Of a DNA stretch of 36,059 bases, positions 18,767 to 27,781 are shown piece by piece. The stretch comes from Actinomycetes bacterium. Lineage in GTDB: Bacteria > Actinomycetota > Acidimicrobiia > Acidimicrobiales > Acidimicrobiaceae. Location: contig JAKCBW010000001.1 in the NCBI GenBank assembly GCA_021842145.1, forward strand, positions 1-36,059, given 5' to 3'. The notes beneath the pieces are model-generated. The model ran no database searches, was not told the origin of the DNA, and saw nothing but the letters and a program-made list of their open reading frames with translations. The position numbers and the translations under genes are program-made. Each line of letters opens with the position of its first letter. Position 1 is the first letter of the stretch.

Positions 18767-19780
18767 TTACCGCGAAAGCAAACCTTTTACGCAACTCTTG
18801 ACGAGTGACTCCATCTCTTTGGGTTTCGGTATCGTCTGCGAAGTCGGATCACCAATTAGTGCAACCTTGCAACCTAAGGCATTCGCCATGCTAATTCCGT
18901 CTTCGGTCGCCCGCCCGGCGACTATAAAGCAACCAATTCCCAGGGTGTGAGCGAGCTCGGCGATCGATCCTACGACCTTGCCAGTGAATGAGGTCGAATC
19001 GAGCTGGCCTTCGCCGGTGATCACTAAGCTCGCCCTTTTGAGGTAGCTACCCAACTGCAGGTAGTCGGAGACGAAATCAAATCCAGACACGATCTGGGCC
19101 CCCGCGACATAAAGCGCCCCCGCCAAACCACCGGCCGCCCCAGCACCATCTACCTCGGTCACGTCGATCCCCTTTTCTGCGAGAAATCGATCCGCAACTA
19201 CCTGCAGGCGATGGGTCAATTCACGAACCTGAAACTCGTTAGCACCTTTTTGTGCTCCAAACTCCCGAGCTGCGTCCAAGAACCTGGTACGAGTATCGAC
19301 TAGTGCCCGCAAAGTCACCCCCCCAAAGCGCTCGAGTGGTTCCATCGCCTCCAGGGCCCCTACCCCGCCGTCTATAGTCGCCGACCCGCCACAGCCCACG
19401 AGAATCTCTTCTGCTCCTCGTTCTATGGCCTTTACGACCAGCTGACCACTTCCTTTGGTGGTGGCTCGCATCGGATCGTTCCCAGTGGCCCTACCGACCA
19501 AGGAAAGACCTGACGCCTGGGCCATCTCGATGACCGCAGTCTTGTCCCTCATCGACCACTTCGCAAGGACCTCCCCGCCGAGGGGCGAGGTGACCAAATC
19601 CTCAAAGACCTCCCCGCCGATGGCGTCAAGTAGGCCCTCCCCACCGTCGGACATGGCAAAACTGACGATTTGGTAACCCAATCCCTGGGCTACCTCTTCG
19701 CACCAGCGAGCAACGTCAAACGCCGATGCGGTCCCTTTGAATTTGTCCGGGGCTATAACAAGCACAAATATGTTGTCCAT
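18767..19780 (-). CDS. Glycerate kinase
   Basis: VIAPDKFKGTASA, MSDGGEGLLDAI, GCGGSATIDGGVGALEA, GAAGGLAGAL, TGEGQLDSTSFTGK. Confidence 0.92.
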   Translation of the reverse strand: MDNIFVLVIAPDKFKGTASAFDVARWCEEVAQGLGYQIVSFAMSDGGEGLLDAIGGEVFEDLVTSPLGGEVLAKWSMRDKTAVIEMAQASGLSLVGRATGNDPMRATTKGSGQLVVKAIERGAEEILVGCGGSATIDGGVGALEAMEPLERFGGVTLRALVDTRTRFLDAAREFGAQKGANEFQVRELTHRLQVVADRFLAEKGIDVTEVDGAGAAGGLAGALYVAGAQIVSGFDFVSDYLQLGSYLKRASLVITGEGQLDSTSFTGKVVGSIAELAHTLGIGCFIVAGRATEDGISMANALGCKVALIGDPTSQTIPKPKEMESLVKSCVKGLLSR

Positions 19781-19815
19781 TCTGATTAGCCATTCTGATT
19801 AGCCATTCTGATTAG
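19777..19815. repeat. 13-bp tandem repeat CCATTCTGATTAG, 3 perfect copies, overlapping the glycerate kinase start codon
   Basis: Copies at 19777, 19790, 19803; each carries CAT (ATG on the minus strand). Confidence 0.97.
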
Positions 19816-19862
19816 CCAATCATCTCGTCAGGTCTATAAAGGAGGGGTATTCAGTGACTTTG

Positions 19863-20471
19863 CTAGCCGTTAGCAAATACCGAAAGGTCCGGGCCGACAA
19901 TAACCGTGATGTCCTCCTCGGGAAGCGTGAGGGGAACCGACGACGAATACGGGGCGACCGACGCTTGGCCCAAAGCCAAATCCTGCGCAAGGGTGATCGC
20001 TTGGTATTTGAATCCAGAGGAGTAGTAGACCATCGATGCAGACGCCTGGGAGTTTGCATTCACCGGGGCAACGACGTCGTATCCCTTTGAAGCTAAGTAG
20101 TTAGTGATCTTGCCGGCTAATCCAGGTACCTGGGTACCATTAGCGACCCTCACGGTCACGCTCGAATAGGCGTTAGTTGTCGAGGGTGACAAGACGATCG
20201 TGGTGGTGGTAGAGGAGGTCGTCGGTGGTGGAAGGGGAACGGTAGTCGACGTCGTCGGTGGTGGATTGGTATTCGCTTGCTTAGTACTGTTTGGCTTGGT
20301 AGTCGAAGTATGCGATGGAACTTGGGTAGGTGTGGTTACCCCGGTAGTGGCGGTTGTGTTAGGCACAACGGCTTGGGTGGAATTGACAGAAGCCGAATTG
20401 AGAAGGCCGTATCCGATCCCCGCCTGTGCGACAACCAGCGCAAAAGCGATCAGAGGTCGCGAACCTTTCAC
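19863..20471 (-). CDS. Secreted/anchored protein with Thr/Pro/Ser-rich linker and LytR_C-type domain
   Basis: N-terminal hydrophobic segment, long TTSTTVPLPPPTTSSTTTT linker, then VRVANGTQVPGLAGKITNYLASKGYDVVAPVNA. Confidence 0.8.
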   Translation of the reverse strand: MKGSRPLIAFALVVAQAGIGYGLLNSASVNSTQAVVPNTTATTGVTTPTQVPSHTSTTKPNSTKQANTNPPPTTSTTVPLPPPTTSSTTTTIVLSPSTTNAYSSVTVRVANGTQVPGLAGKITNYLASKGYDVVAPVNANSQASASMVYYSSGFKYQAITLAQDLALGQASVAPYSSSVPLTLPEEDITVIVGPDLSVFANG

Positions 20472-20715
20472 AGTTCGCCCCTACGGAGATATTCAAACCC
20501 GACATTGGGCTCAGGCGGCAACAAAAGACAAAAACTTCGACCGAAAATCACTACTCGGATCATATAGCGCCGAGAGGTGGCATCGACTCAATGTCTGACC
20601 GCTAAAACTTGAGTCTCTGCCTATCAACTTTTCTAAAGTTTCTGAAATAATCTTTTCTGAGTCAGGTTAAGCTAATTGTGACAACTGAGTGGTGTACAGA
20701 GAAAAGGAGCACAGA

Positions 20716-21168
20716 ATGCTGATGAAGATCGATCCAATGAGGCACTTTGAGGGTCTGGCGAGCGCGATGCTGTCCGACTCCTACAGCACTTCGGGAATCG
20801 ACGCATACCGAGACGGCGACGTCTACTACGTCGACATCGATCTACCAGGATTTGACCCAGAGCAGATCGAAGTCGTGGTTGAGAACGACATCCTCTCCGT
20901 TAGCGCAGTTAGAAACAGCACTAGGAGAAATGGAGCCGAAGTTCTCTTGTCAGGTCGTTACCACGGAAAGTATCAGCGTTCAATCCGGCTAGCGGAACAC
21001 CTAGACACCCAAGCGGTAACGGCGAGGTATGACTCTGGCGTGCTGCAGGTTCGGATACCGGTCCTCGCTTCGGCCAAAGCCAGGAAGATCCAAGTTGAAG
21101 TTACAGAGCATCTAAACGGTTCAGAAGTGACCCAAGGCTCTCTAAATCAACAAGAGGTCACGGTTTAG
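20716..21168 (+). CDS. Small heat shock protein (Hsp20/alpha-crystallin)
   Basis: MRHFEGL..., DIDLPGFDPEQIEVVVENDILSVSAVR, GVLQVRIPV; AAAAGGAG upstream of ATG 20716 (track ORF begins at GTG 20689). Confidence 0.9.
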   Translation: MLMKIDPMRHFEGLASAMLSDSYSTSGIDAYRDGDVYYVDIDLPGFDPEQIEVVVENDILSVSAVRNSTRRNGAEVLLSGRYHGKYQRSIRLAEHLDTQAVTARYDSGVLQVRIPVLASAKARKIQVEVTEHLNGSEVTQGSLNQQEVTV

Positions 21169-21218
21169 TCCAATAGATGTTAGACATCGACTCAAAGGCG
21201 ATTAGATTCGTTGAGTCG

Positions 21219-21291
21219 GCCGGTGTGGCGCAGCTGGTAGCGCAGGCGATTTGTAATCGTCAGGTCGTCGGTTCGAGTCCGACCACCGGCT
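21219..21291 (+). tRNA. tRNA-Thr (anticodon TGT), CCA not encoded
   Basis: GCCGGTG acceptor pairs CACCGGC; D-arm GCGC/GCGC; anticodon stem GGCGA/TCGTC with loop TTTGTAA; T-arm GTCGG TTCGAGT CCGAC. Confidence 0.95.
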
Positions 21292-21467
21292 CTATAAATG
21301 GCGTAGATCTGGATGTGAGATGCATCTAAGAAGTGTACGTTCGTACCCCTCGGTCATCGAGGCAACCCGTGTGAGAGAGTTAGCTAGCGCGTAAAAAGTC
21401 CACCCGGATGATGTTTGCAATTCTCAAGTCTCGTCATTGAGATCGGTTTTCAGAATTTATTTCAGTC

Positions 21468-21986
21468 TTGACGGCACAAATTGCGCAATTTCCTCGGCCG
21501 ACACCGACCAGGGGAATAATTGTGCCGAATCGCCCTATCACACAGGGGACAAACGCCCCTAGCTCGATGTTTTCCACTTCCCATGCCAGATTTCTTGGGT
21601 GTTTACTCGGTGTTCCCATAGGTAGTTTTCTGGTGCTACCTAGTCAGCATTCGCCCCGCCTCAGGTGGAATTGCCCCGATCGATTAGGTGCTACTCGGGT
21701 TGGGCACAATAAAGTCCGGCGGCATAATAACCCCGTGGTAGGACCCTTGAGTGTTGTTGCGGCCGTGGCAGTTGCGGTCAGTCTGATCATTATCCTTGCG
21801 GTATCGGCGGTAGTCGTCCTGTTGATCTTTTCGGCCCTGACCTATGGGTCAACGACCAAAAGAGCAAAGGTCAAGGCGCACAAGATGCTCGAAGAGAAGC
21901 TTCTACGTCTTCTTCGCCGGGACATTTCAATCCTGGAGAGCGAAGAGGTCGTATGGGAGTTACTTAAAGATACCTCCAGCATGTAG
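21468..21986 (+). CDS. Hypothetical single-TM protein (true start probably further inside)
   Basis: Hydrophobic VVAAVAVAVSLIIILAVSAVVVLLIF followed by a charged C-terminus; the first ~90 residues look non-genic. Confidence 0.4.
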   Translation: MTAQIAQFPRPTPTRGIIVPNRPITQGTNAPSSMFSTSHARFLGCLLGVPIGSFLVLPSQHSPRLRWNCPDRLGATRVGHNKVRRHNNPVVGPLSVVAAVAVAVSLIIILAVSAVVVLLIFSALTYGSTTKRAKVKAHKMLEEKLLRLLRRDISILESEEVVWELLKDTSSM

Positions 21987-22016
21987 TCGGCTAATAGACC
22001 GCCATCGGTCGATTCC

Positions 22017-23456
22017 CTAGATCCCTTTGAAGGCACCCTCGATGACTTCCAGTTTGGCCATCGCGTCCCGGACAATCGGGATCTGGGCGACGACGGTGGT
22101 ACCTTCGCCTAAGCGCGAATCAATGGTTACTTCACCGCCTATCGAAGTAACTCTCTCTCTCATTCCCAGCAGGCCTAGGTGACCCTCTGAGATACCTTCG
22201 ACCGCCTTCCAATCAAAACCATCTCCATCGTCGGCAATGGTAAGTCGAAGCCAGTTTTCGGAGAACTCCACCTCGACCGAGAGGTTGTTTGCGTTTGCGT
22301 GTCGGACGGTATTGTTGATCGACTCCTGCACCACCCTAAAGGCAACGAGTTCAAGGGTTTGCGCCAGGCGAACTTGAGTACCAAGCACCCTGAGGCTCCC
22401 CTTGAAGTTGAACTGGTCCTCTGAATCGGCGATCAAACCCGAAAGTGCTGGAACAAGTCCTAGCTGATCCAGCGCAGGTGGCCGAAGACTTCTTGCCATG
22501 CTCCTGAGGCTGTTAGCAGCCTGCAATGCTTGATTCCTCGTTTCCGAGAGTGCATCTACTACCTCGGTCGGCACCCCTTGGGTTTCACCTAAAAGTTCCA
22601 GTCGCCTTGCCAGGTGTAAAAATAGCTGCAAAGGCTCGTCGTGAAGTTCCCTCGAAAGCTGTTTCCTCTGCTCCTCCTCCGCCTCCACTACCAGCTCAGC
22701 GTATTTACGGATCCTCAACCTCTCACGACGCTCTGCGGTCACGTCCTCCAACACCACCTGGGTCAGTTCCTCACCCGAACTATCCCCAAAGGCGACTAGA
22801 TCCACCCGATACTCCTTGCCGTCACCGGGTGAGACGACGGTATCTTTTACCATGTCGAGTCCGCATTTGGTATCCAGAAGCTCCTCGACAGAAGCACCGA
22901 CCACATCGTCCCCAAATATCTTCTTGGCCGCCGGATTGATGTCTCGTACGCCGCAGTGAGAGTCTACGACGAGTATCGGAGAGGCATTGGCATTGAAGAG
23001 TTGTCGGTACCTTGCCTCGGCGAGCAGTCTTTCCAAGGTGGCATTTTCCACCCTGGAGTGGGTCTCCCTCTCCGCCTCCACCCTCTGACCGACGATAAAT
23101 GCGACGACCTCTACGAGAATGAGACTCAATACGTCGGACCCAGCGTGGCCCTGGTCGTGGGGCAGAAGAAGATCTGGCAGCCAAAGCACCCCCGCCCAGA
23201 GTCCTGTTGCCGCCGATCCAGAGAGTCCAAAGTGCAATGCGGCATATCCGACCGGCAGTATCAGCAGCGCTACTGGTATGCCATCTGGAAAGCCCGAAAG
23301 CCTGTTGTAGTTCATGTCGACATAGAGGTGGGTCAAAGCGATAAAGACAACCATCAGTTGTACCAGCCAGAACCGGTAATCAGAGGTCGGTGGGTGCCCC
23401 ACCTTCTTGGCTATCGTTCGCCACTGCTCCCTACGATTCTTGGTCGCCATGATCAT
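22017..23456 (-). CDS. NarL-type sensor histidine kinase (membrane, PAS, HisKA_3)
   Basis: N-terminal TM helices, PAS-like YRQLFNANASPILVVDSH, EEEQRKQLSRELHDEPLQ, HATPase GDGFDW...GHLGLLGMRERV. Confidence 0.9.
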   Translation of the reverse strand: MIMATKNRREQWRTIAKKVGHPPTSDYRFWLVQLMVVFIALTHLYVDMNYNRLSGFPDGIPVALLILPVGYAALHFGLSGSAATGLWAGVLWLPDLLLPHDQGHAGSDVLSLILVEVVAFIVGQRVEAERETHSRVENATLERLLAEARYRQLFNANASPILVVDSHCGVRDINPAAKKIFGDDVVGASVEELLDTKCGLDMVKDTVVSPGDGKEYRVDLVAFGDSSGEELTQVVLEDVTAERRERLRIRKYAELVVEAEEEQRKQLSRELHDEPLQLFLHLARRLELLGETQGVPTEVVDALSETRNQALQAANSLRSMARSLRPPALDQLGLVPALSGLIADSEDQFNFKGSLRVLGTQVRLAQTLELVAFRVVQESINNTVRHANANNLSVEVEFSENWLRLTIADDGDGFDWKAVEGISEGHLGLLGMRERVTSIGGEVTIDSRLGEGTTVVAQIPIVRDAMAKLEVIEGAFKGI

Positions 23457-24174
23457 CGGGAAGTAGGTGATTTGCGATTGCGTAAAGTGCCGCCTCGGTC
23501 CTCGAGGAGACGCCCAGTTTGGTCAGGACGTTCGATACGTATCCCTCGACCGTCCGCAGAGAGAGTCCTAGCTGGTTTGCGATCGACTTGTTAGTTGATC
23601 CCCGAGCGATCTGACCCAACACGTCCGCTTCCCGGGGTGTAAGTACCGAGTTTGGCGCTACCGGATCTCCACCCCTGCGCTTTGCCAACCGAAGTGAGAT
23701 TGACCCTCCAAGGACGAAGGATCCGTCGGCAACCGTCCGCACGGCGTCGACGAGTTCCCTCCCAGAAGCCGTCTTCAGCAGGTATCCAGCCACGCCGACT
23801 TCGAGGGCTTCGGCTACATAGGCGTAATCGTCGTAGGCACTCACGATCAAAATACGGACCTTGGGATTCTTGGCGGCAGCCAGTTTGGCGACCTCTAGCC
23901 CGCTAATCCCGGGAAGGTTGACGTCGACTAGGGCTACATCGACTTTGAGTTGACTCATGAGGGCCAAGCCCTGTTCGCCGGTTGATGCTTGCCCGACAAC
24001 TTCAATATCGTCGAATCGTTCGAAGAGCTGGGCGGTCCCGTCACGTAGCAGTGCGTGATCGTCTACTAGAAGCACCCGAATTCGGTCTCTAGCTCTTGTA
24101 GAACTCTCCAACGTCACATTCCTAAGGGTAGAACTCTGGGCACCCACAAATGCCAGCCTTTCGTACTTAGACAC
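23431..24174 (-). CDS. NarL/LuxR-family response regulator
   Basis: RVLLVDDHALLRDG, VDVALVDVNLPGISGLE, LTPREADVLGQIARGSTNKSIANQLGLSLRTVEGYVSNVLTKLGV; overlaps the kinase gene by 26 bp. Confidence 0.93.
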   Translation of the reverse strand: MSKYERLAFVGAQSSTLRNVTLESSTRARDRIRVLLVDDHALLRDGTAQLFERFDDIEVVGQASTGEQGLALMSQLKVDVALVDVNLPGISGLEVAKLAAAKNPKVRILIVSAYDDYAYVAEALEVGVAGYLLKTASGRELVDAVRTVADGSFVLGGSISLRLAKRRGGDPVAPNSVLTPREADVLGQIARGSTNKSIANQLGLSLRTVEGYVSNVLTKLGVSSRTEAALYAIANHLLPDDHGDQES

Positions 24175-24417
24175 TCAAATAGCCGTCTAACGTGCCCGCT
24201 ATTATGGCTGACCTTTCGCCATCGAAGCATCCAAAGCAGATCTACGCCCATCCAGCGAACCTCACCGACCGCCAGAGGCCCCCCTCCAGCAAGTCAACTA
24301 ATTCACCCGGAGACCGATAATCGCTATCTGACAAATTAGACAAACCTAACCATCAATGAATACATGGTCAAAGTCCTTTTGCTAAGGGTCAAAAATCCCT
24401 ATTTTGCATCTAAAAGT

Positions 24418-25281
24418 CTAAATCAGGCTCCCTCGGGCCCTTGCGACCTCATAGACCGCTAATGTCGCTGCGGCCGAGACGTTCAATGACTCTACTTTTC
24501 CGAACTGTGGAATCTTGGCCAAGAGGTCACACCTCGCCTTGGTAAGTTTCGATAGCCCCTTACCCTCGGCTCCAAGTACCAGAGCCAAAGGGGAGGTAAG
24601 CAAGTTGACCTGAGAGAGATTTGCCTCGGCGTCCATATCCAGCCCTACCGACCAAACCCCCATCGTCTTGAGTTCAGACAGCGCTGTCGGAATCGAACTG
24701 GCCAATGAAAAGCTCAGGTATTCGATGGCCCCTGCGGCGGTCTTTGTCGCAGATGGCGTGAGCCGACACGCCCGATGTTCGGGGAGGATCACACCGGTCA
24801 CTCCGGCGCATTCGGCACTCCGAAGGATTGCCCCTAGGTTCCTAGGATCGGTGATGTGATCCAAAACCAGCAAATTGGCGGTCTTCGAATTTGAAGTAAC
24901 GATCTCTTGTAGGTCTAGAGCCCTTATCGGGGCGGCGATCGCCACCACACCTTGGTGCAGCTCTGAACCAGCGATATGAGAAAAACGAGACGAAGAGATG
25001 CTTTGAATCGGCACCCTTTGGTTGAAGGCGAGGTCTGCGATCTGCTTCACTATTCCAGCGCGGTCGATCCCCTCTTCAAAGTAGATCGTCTGGACCCTCC
25101 TCCTATTCGCCTTCAAAAGCTCGTAGACCGCCCTGTGCCCCTCTACCTGGTCGCCCCCGAGGTTATGGGCCCTTGAGGTGTGGTATTCGTTGGTTTTCTG
25201 GTCGAAGGGTCTACGATGGCCCGACCTTTGGTTGGGTCGTGGGCCGTTTGAATGGCCACCTGGCTGCCTGGATGGCATCAA
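24418..25281 (-). CDS. rlmB: 23S rRNA (guanosine-2'-O-)-methyltransferase, SpoU/TrmH family
   Basis: GHRAVYELLKANRRRVQTIYF, LVLDHITDPRNLGAILRSAECAGVTGVILPEHRA, LVLGAEGKGLS, ESLNVSAAATLAVYE. Confidence 0.92.
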   Translation of the reverse strand: MMPSRQPGGHSNGPRPNQRSGHRRPFDQKTNEYHTSRAHNLGGDQVEGHRAVYELLKANRRRVQTIYFEEGIDRAGIVKQIADLAFNQRVPIQSISSSRFSHIAGSELHQGVVAIAAPIRALDLQEIVTSNSKTANLLVLDHITDPRNLGAILRSAECAGVTGVILPEHRACRLTPSATKTAAGAIEYLSFSLASSIPTALSELKTMGVWSVGLDMDAEANLSQVNLLTSPLALVLGAEGKGLSKLTKARCDLLAKIPQFGKVESLNVSAAATLAVYEVARARGSLI

Positions 25282-25820
25282 AGCTCCTTTGTTGGATTCG
25301 AAGAGTAAAGTAGGGCAGAAGCTATCGCCGCAGCGCCCTTTTGACGGCCGAGGTCGCCGAGCCCCTCGGGACGTTTGGCCTTAACCACCACAGGAGCCCC
25401 AAGGATCCTAGATAGTCTTTGGGTCATCTCGGCCCGAGCCGGGGCGATCTTGGGAATCTCTGAGATAATTGTAAGGTCGACATTGAGAATCTCAAATCCC
25501 CTTTGCAAGGTAATCTCCACCACTTCTCTCAGTAGCCCTATAGAGTCAGCACCCTTGTACTGAGGGTCGGTATCTAGAAATACGTCACCGATTCCGCCCA
25601 CGCCACAGCCACCGAGCAGTGCGTCAGAAATGGCGTGCGCCCCGACGTCGCCGTCTGAATGTCCATCGAGACCGGGGCCATCAAAGAGTTGACCACAGAT
25701 CAGTAGCGGCCTGTGAGGGTCGGTTGAAAAGGGGTGGACGTCGAAGCCGACCGCAACCCTTAGGCCCGATAGAACCCCCTTTACCACCTCGGCGGATAGG
25801 GTCTCTCGTTCAAGGTTCAT
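25278..25820 (-). CDS. ispF: 2-C-methyl-D-erythritol 2,4-cyclodiphosphate synthase
   Basis: VGFDVHPF, GLDGHSDGDVGAHAISDALLGG.GGIGDVFLDTDPQYKGADS, VVKAKRPEGLGDLGRQKGAAAIA. Confidence 0.95.
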   Translation of the reverse strand: MNLERETLSAEVVKGVLSGLRVAVGFDVHPFSTDPHRPLLICGQLFDGPGLDGHSDGDVGAHAISDALLGGCGVGGIGDVFLDTDPQYKGADSIGLLREVVEITLQRGFEILNVDLTIISEIPKIAPARAEMTQRLSRILGAPVVVKAKRPEGLGDLGRQKGAAAIASALLYSSNPTKEL

Positions 25821-26482
25821 CCTTCACCTCGGATTTCCCGACGATCCAATAGGAGTAGTTCAGCTAATCGCAGATCGGACCGATGGGTCAGCTTGAAGTT
25901 GTTGGGGTCCCCCTGGATCCTCCTGGTCGCCAGTCCGAGGGCCTCTACCAAGGCGACATCGTCCGTTGCGTCCTCCCCCCCTGCATGGGCCCGGGTTATG
26001 GTTTGAAAGTTAAATCCCTGCGGAGTCTGGGCGGTGTGGAAACCGGACCTGTCGACCGAACCGACAACTTGTGAACCGTCGACGATTTTGAGGCTCTCGG
26101 TCACCGCTACGGTGGGAAGGACGGATACTGCCCCAGCTTTTAGTGCTTCAATCACCCCAAGAAAAAGCTCCTTGGACGCCAATGGGCGCGCAGCATCGTG
26201 GATCAACACCAGGTCATCTGGGCCCCCACCCATCTCAGCGATCACCGCCAGGCCGCTTCGAACCGACGCCGATCTAGTCGCTCCACCCTCGACGACAAGA
26301 TCTCCGGGATAATCCGCCGGATCCGAAATCGGCTTAACCGTCACAACCGTGTCAGAAACTGACTTAGCGACTTGATAGCTCCAGTCGATCACTCGGCGAT
26401 CGACCAGCCACTCGAGCTGCTTTCTTGCACCATAGCGAGACCCGGTTCCCCCGGCAACGATTATGGTCCAAACTCTAGACAA
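25817..26482 (-). CDS. ispD: 2-C-methyl-D-erythritol 4-phosphate cytidylyltransferase
   Basis: TIIVAGGTGSRYGARKQLEWL, VEGGATRSASVRSGL, LIHDAARPLASKELF, TAQTPQGFNF, ATDDVALVEALGL. Confidence 0.93.
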   Translation of the reverse strand: MSRVWTIIVAGGTGSRYGARKQLEWLVDRRVIDWSYQVAKSVSDTVVTVKPISDPADYPGDLVVEGGATRSASVRSGLAVIAEMGGGPDDLVLIHDAARPLASKELFLGVIEALKAGAVSVLPTVAVTESLKIVDGSQVVGSVDRSGFHTAQTPQGFNFQTITRAHAGGEDATDDVALVEALGLATRRIQGDPNNFKLTHRSDLRLAELLLLDRREIRGEG

Positions 26483-26490
26483 CCCGCCGC

Positions 26491-26970
26491 CTAAGACAGG
26501 GCAGCGTCTAGCTTCGCCTCAGCCTCTGATTCGGGGACCTCAAGAGCAAAGGAGAGCTCCGATACCAATATCTGGCGGGCTTTGGAAAGCATCCGCTTCT
26601 CTCCGGCCGATAGTCCCTTATCCTTGTCGCGCAGCGAAAGGTTCCTAACCACCTCGGCGACTTGGTAGATATCCCCAGATTTCAACTTCTCTACGTGGTT
26701 CTTGAACCGCCTCGACCAGTTGGTAGGCATGCGAGCCTCCTTCTTGCGCAAGACGGCAAACACCTCCTCGACCTCTTCGTCGTTGATGACCTCCCTGAGG
26801 CCAACCTCGTCTGTATTGTCCGCCGGGACCATCAGGGTCAGGTCTCCATACGCCAGTCGCAGCACCAGATACTCCCTGGTCTCACCAAAAGCTTCCCTGG
26901 TCTCACGCTTCTCGATGATCGCCGCACCGTGATGCGGATAGACCACCTTGTCTCCTACGTCGAACCCCAC
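26491..26970 (-). CDS. carD: CarD-family transcriptional regulator
   Basis: FDVGDKVVYPHHGAAIIEKRETR, LVLRLAYGDLTLMVPADNTDEVGLR, NWSRRFKNHVEKLKSGDIYQVAEVVRNL. Confidence 0.95.
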   Translation of the reverse strand: MGFDVGDKVVYPHHGAAIIEKRETREAFGETREYLVLRLAYGDLTLMVPADNTDEVGLREVINDEEVEEVFAVLRKKEARMPTNWSRRFKNHVEKLKSGDIYQVAEVVRNLSLRDKDKGLSAGEKRMLSKARQILVSELSFALEVPESEAEAKLDAALS

Positions 26971-27073
26971 CTAAACCTACTCTCGCTATTTCCGCACTTT
27001 TCCCATTAACTAGGGTAAGGCAAAGTGCAAAGGATCTATTCTATTGCATAGAACAAAGCCTGAGGGGCTTAAA

Positions 27074-27778
27074 ATGCGAACTGAAAAGAGTACAGGGCAC
27101 TCCGGCTACGTAGATGCTCGGTCCCTGCTTCTAAAAACCGAGTTCATGAAGGCCCTCGACTCATTGGCGATCGACGATGTCATCAAGGCCCATCGACGTT
27201 CAACCTTTCTTAGGGGCCAGGATATCTTCGTAGAGGGTGAAGCTTCGTCGGACCTTTTCATCGTGGCAACCGGTCGGGTGGCCATGCAAAAGAGTGCTTC
27301 TGGGGGAAAAGACTCGCTGGTCGCACTGATGGAACCGGGTGACCTCTTCGGAGAGATGGGCCTCTTTGACGACCAGGGTAGGTCGGCGACTGCTCGATGC
27401 CTCGAGCGTACTGAGGTTTTGAAAATTCCCTACTCCGTGCTGAGGCTCATACTCCATCAGAGGCCGGGCCTTTTGTGGGGGATGCTCGAGCTCTTGGCTA
27501 AGAGGCTCAGAAATACCGACGATGCGCTAGCCGACGCAATGTTTCTCGACGTACCGGGACGTACCGCCAAGAGGATCCTAGAAATATCTCACGACCAAGA
27601 CGAGTTCAACCTACCACTCACCCAGGAAGAACTCGCTGGGCTAGTCGGTGCGTCTAGGGAGAGGGTCAACAAAGCACTCGCAGCGTTAGTGCGTAGCGGG
27701 GTAATAGAGATCCAGGACCGCAAGTACAAAATCGCCGACAGGGAGGAGCTGACAAGGCTGGCCGGAGTTGGCGAATAG
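27074..27778 (+). CDS. Crp/Fnr-family transcriptional regulator
   Basis: Cyclic-nucleotide-binding fold (GDLFGEMGLFDDQGRSATARCLERTEVLKI) and HTH LTQEELAGLVGASRERVNKALAALVRSGVIEI. ATG 27074 preferred over TTG 27044. Confidence 0.92.
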   Translation: MRTEKSTGHSGYVDARSLLLKTEFMKALDSLAIDDVIKAHRRSTFLRGQDIFVEGEASSDLFIVATGRVAMQKSASGGKDSLVALMEPGDLFGEMGLFDDQGRSATARCLERTEVLKIPYSVLRLILHQRPGLLWGMLELLAKRLRNTDDALADAMFLDVPGRTAKRILEISHDQDEFNLPLTQEELAGLVGASRERVNKALAALVRSGVIEIQDRKYKIADREELTRLAGVGE

Positions 27779-27781
27779 AAC

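Noticed and set aside
20200-20598. 132-aa Val/Gly-rich plus-strand ORF
   Set aside because: Antisense of the Thr/Pro/Ser-rich linker of the LytR_C-type protein; low complexity.
22956-23594. 212-aa plus-strand ORF
   Set aside because: Antisense to the histidine kinase/response regulator pair.
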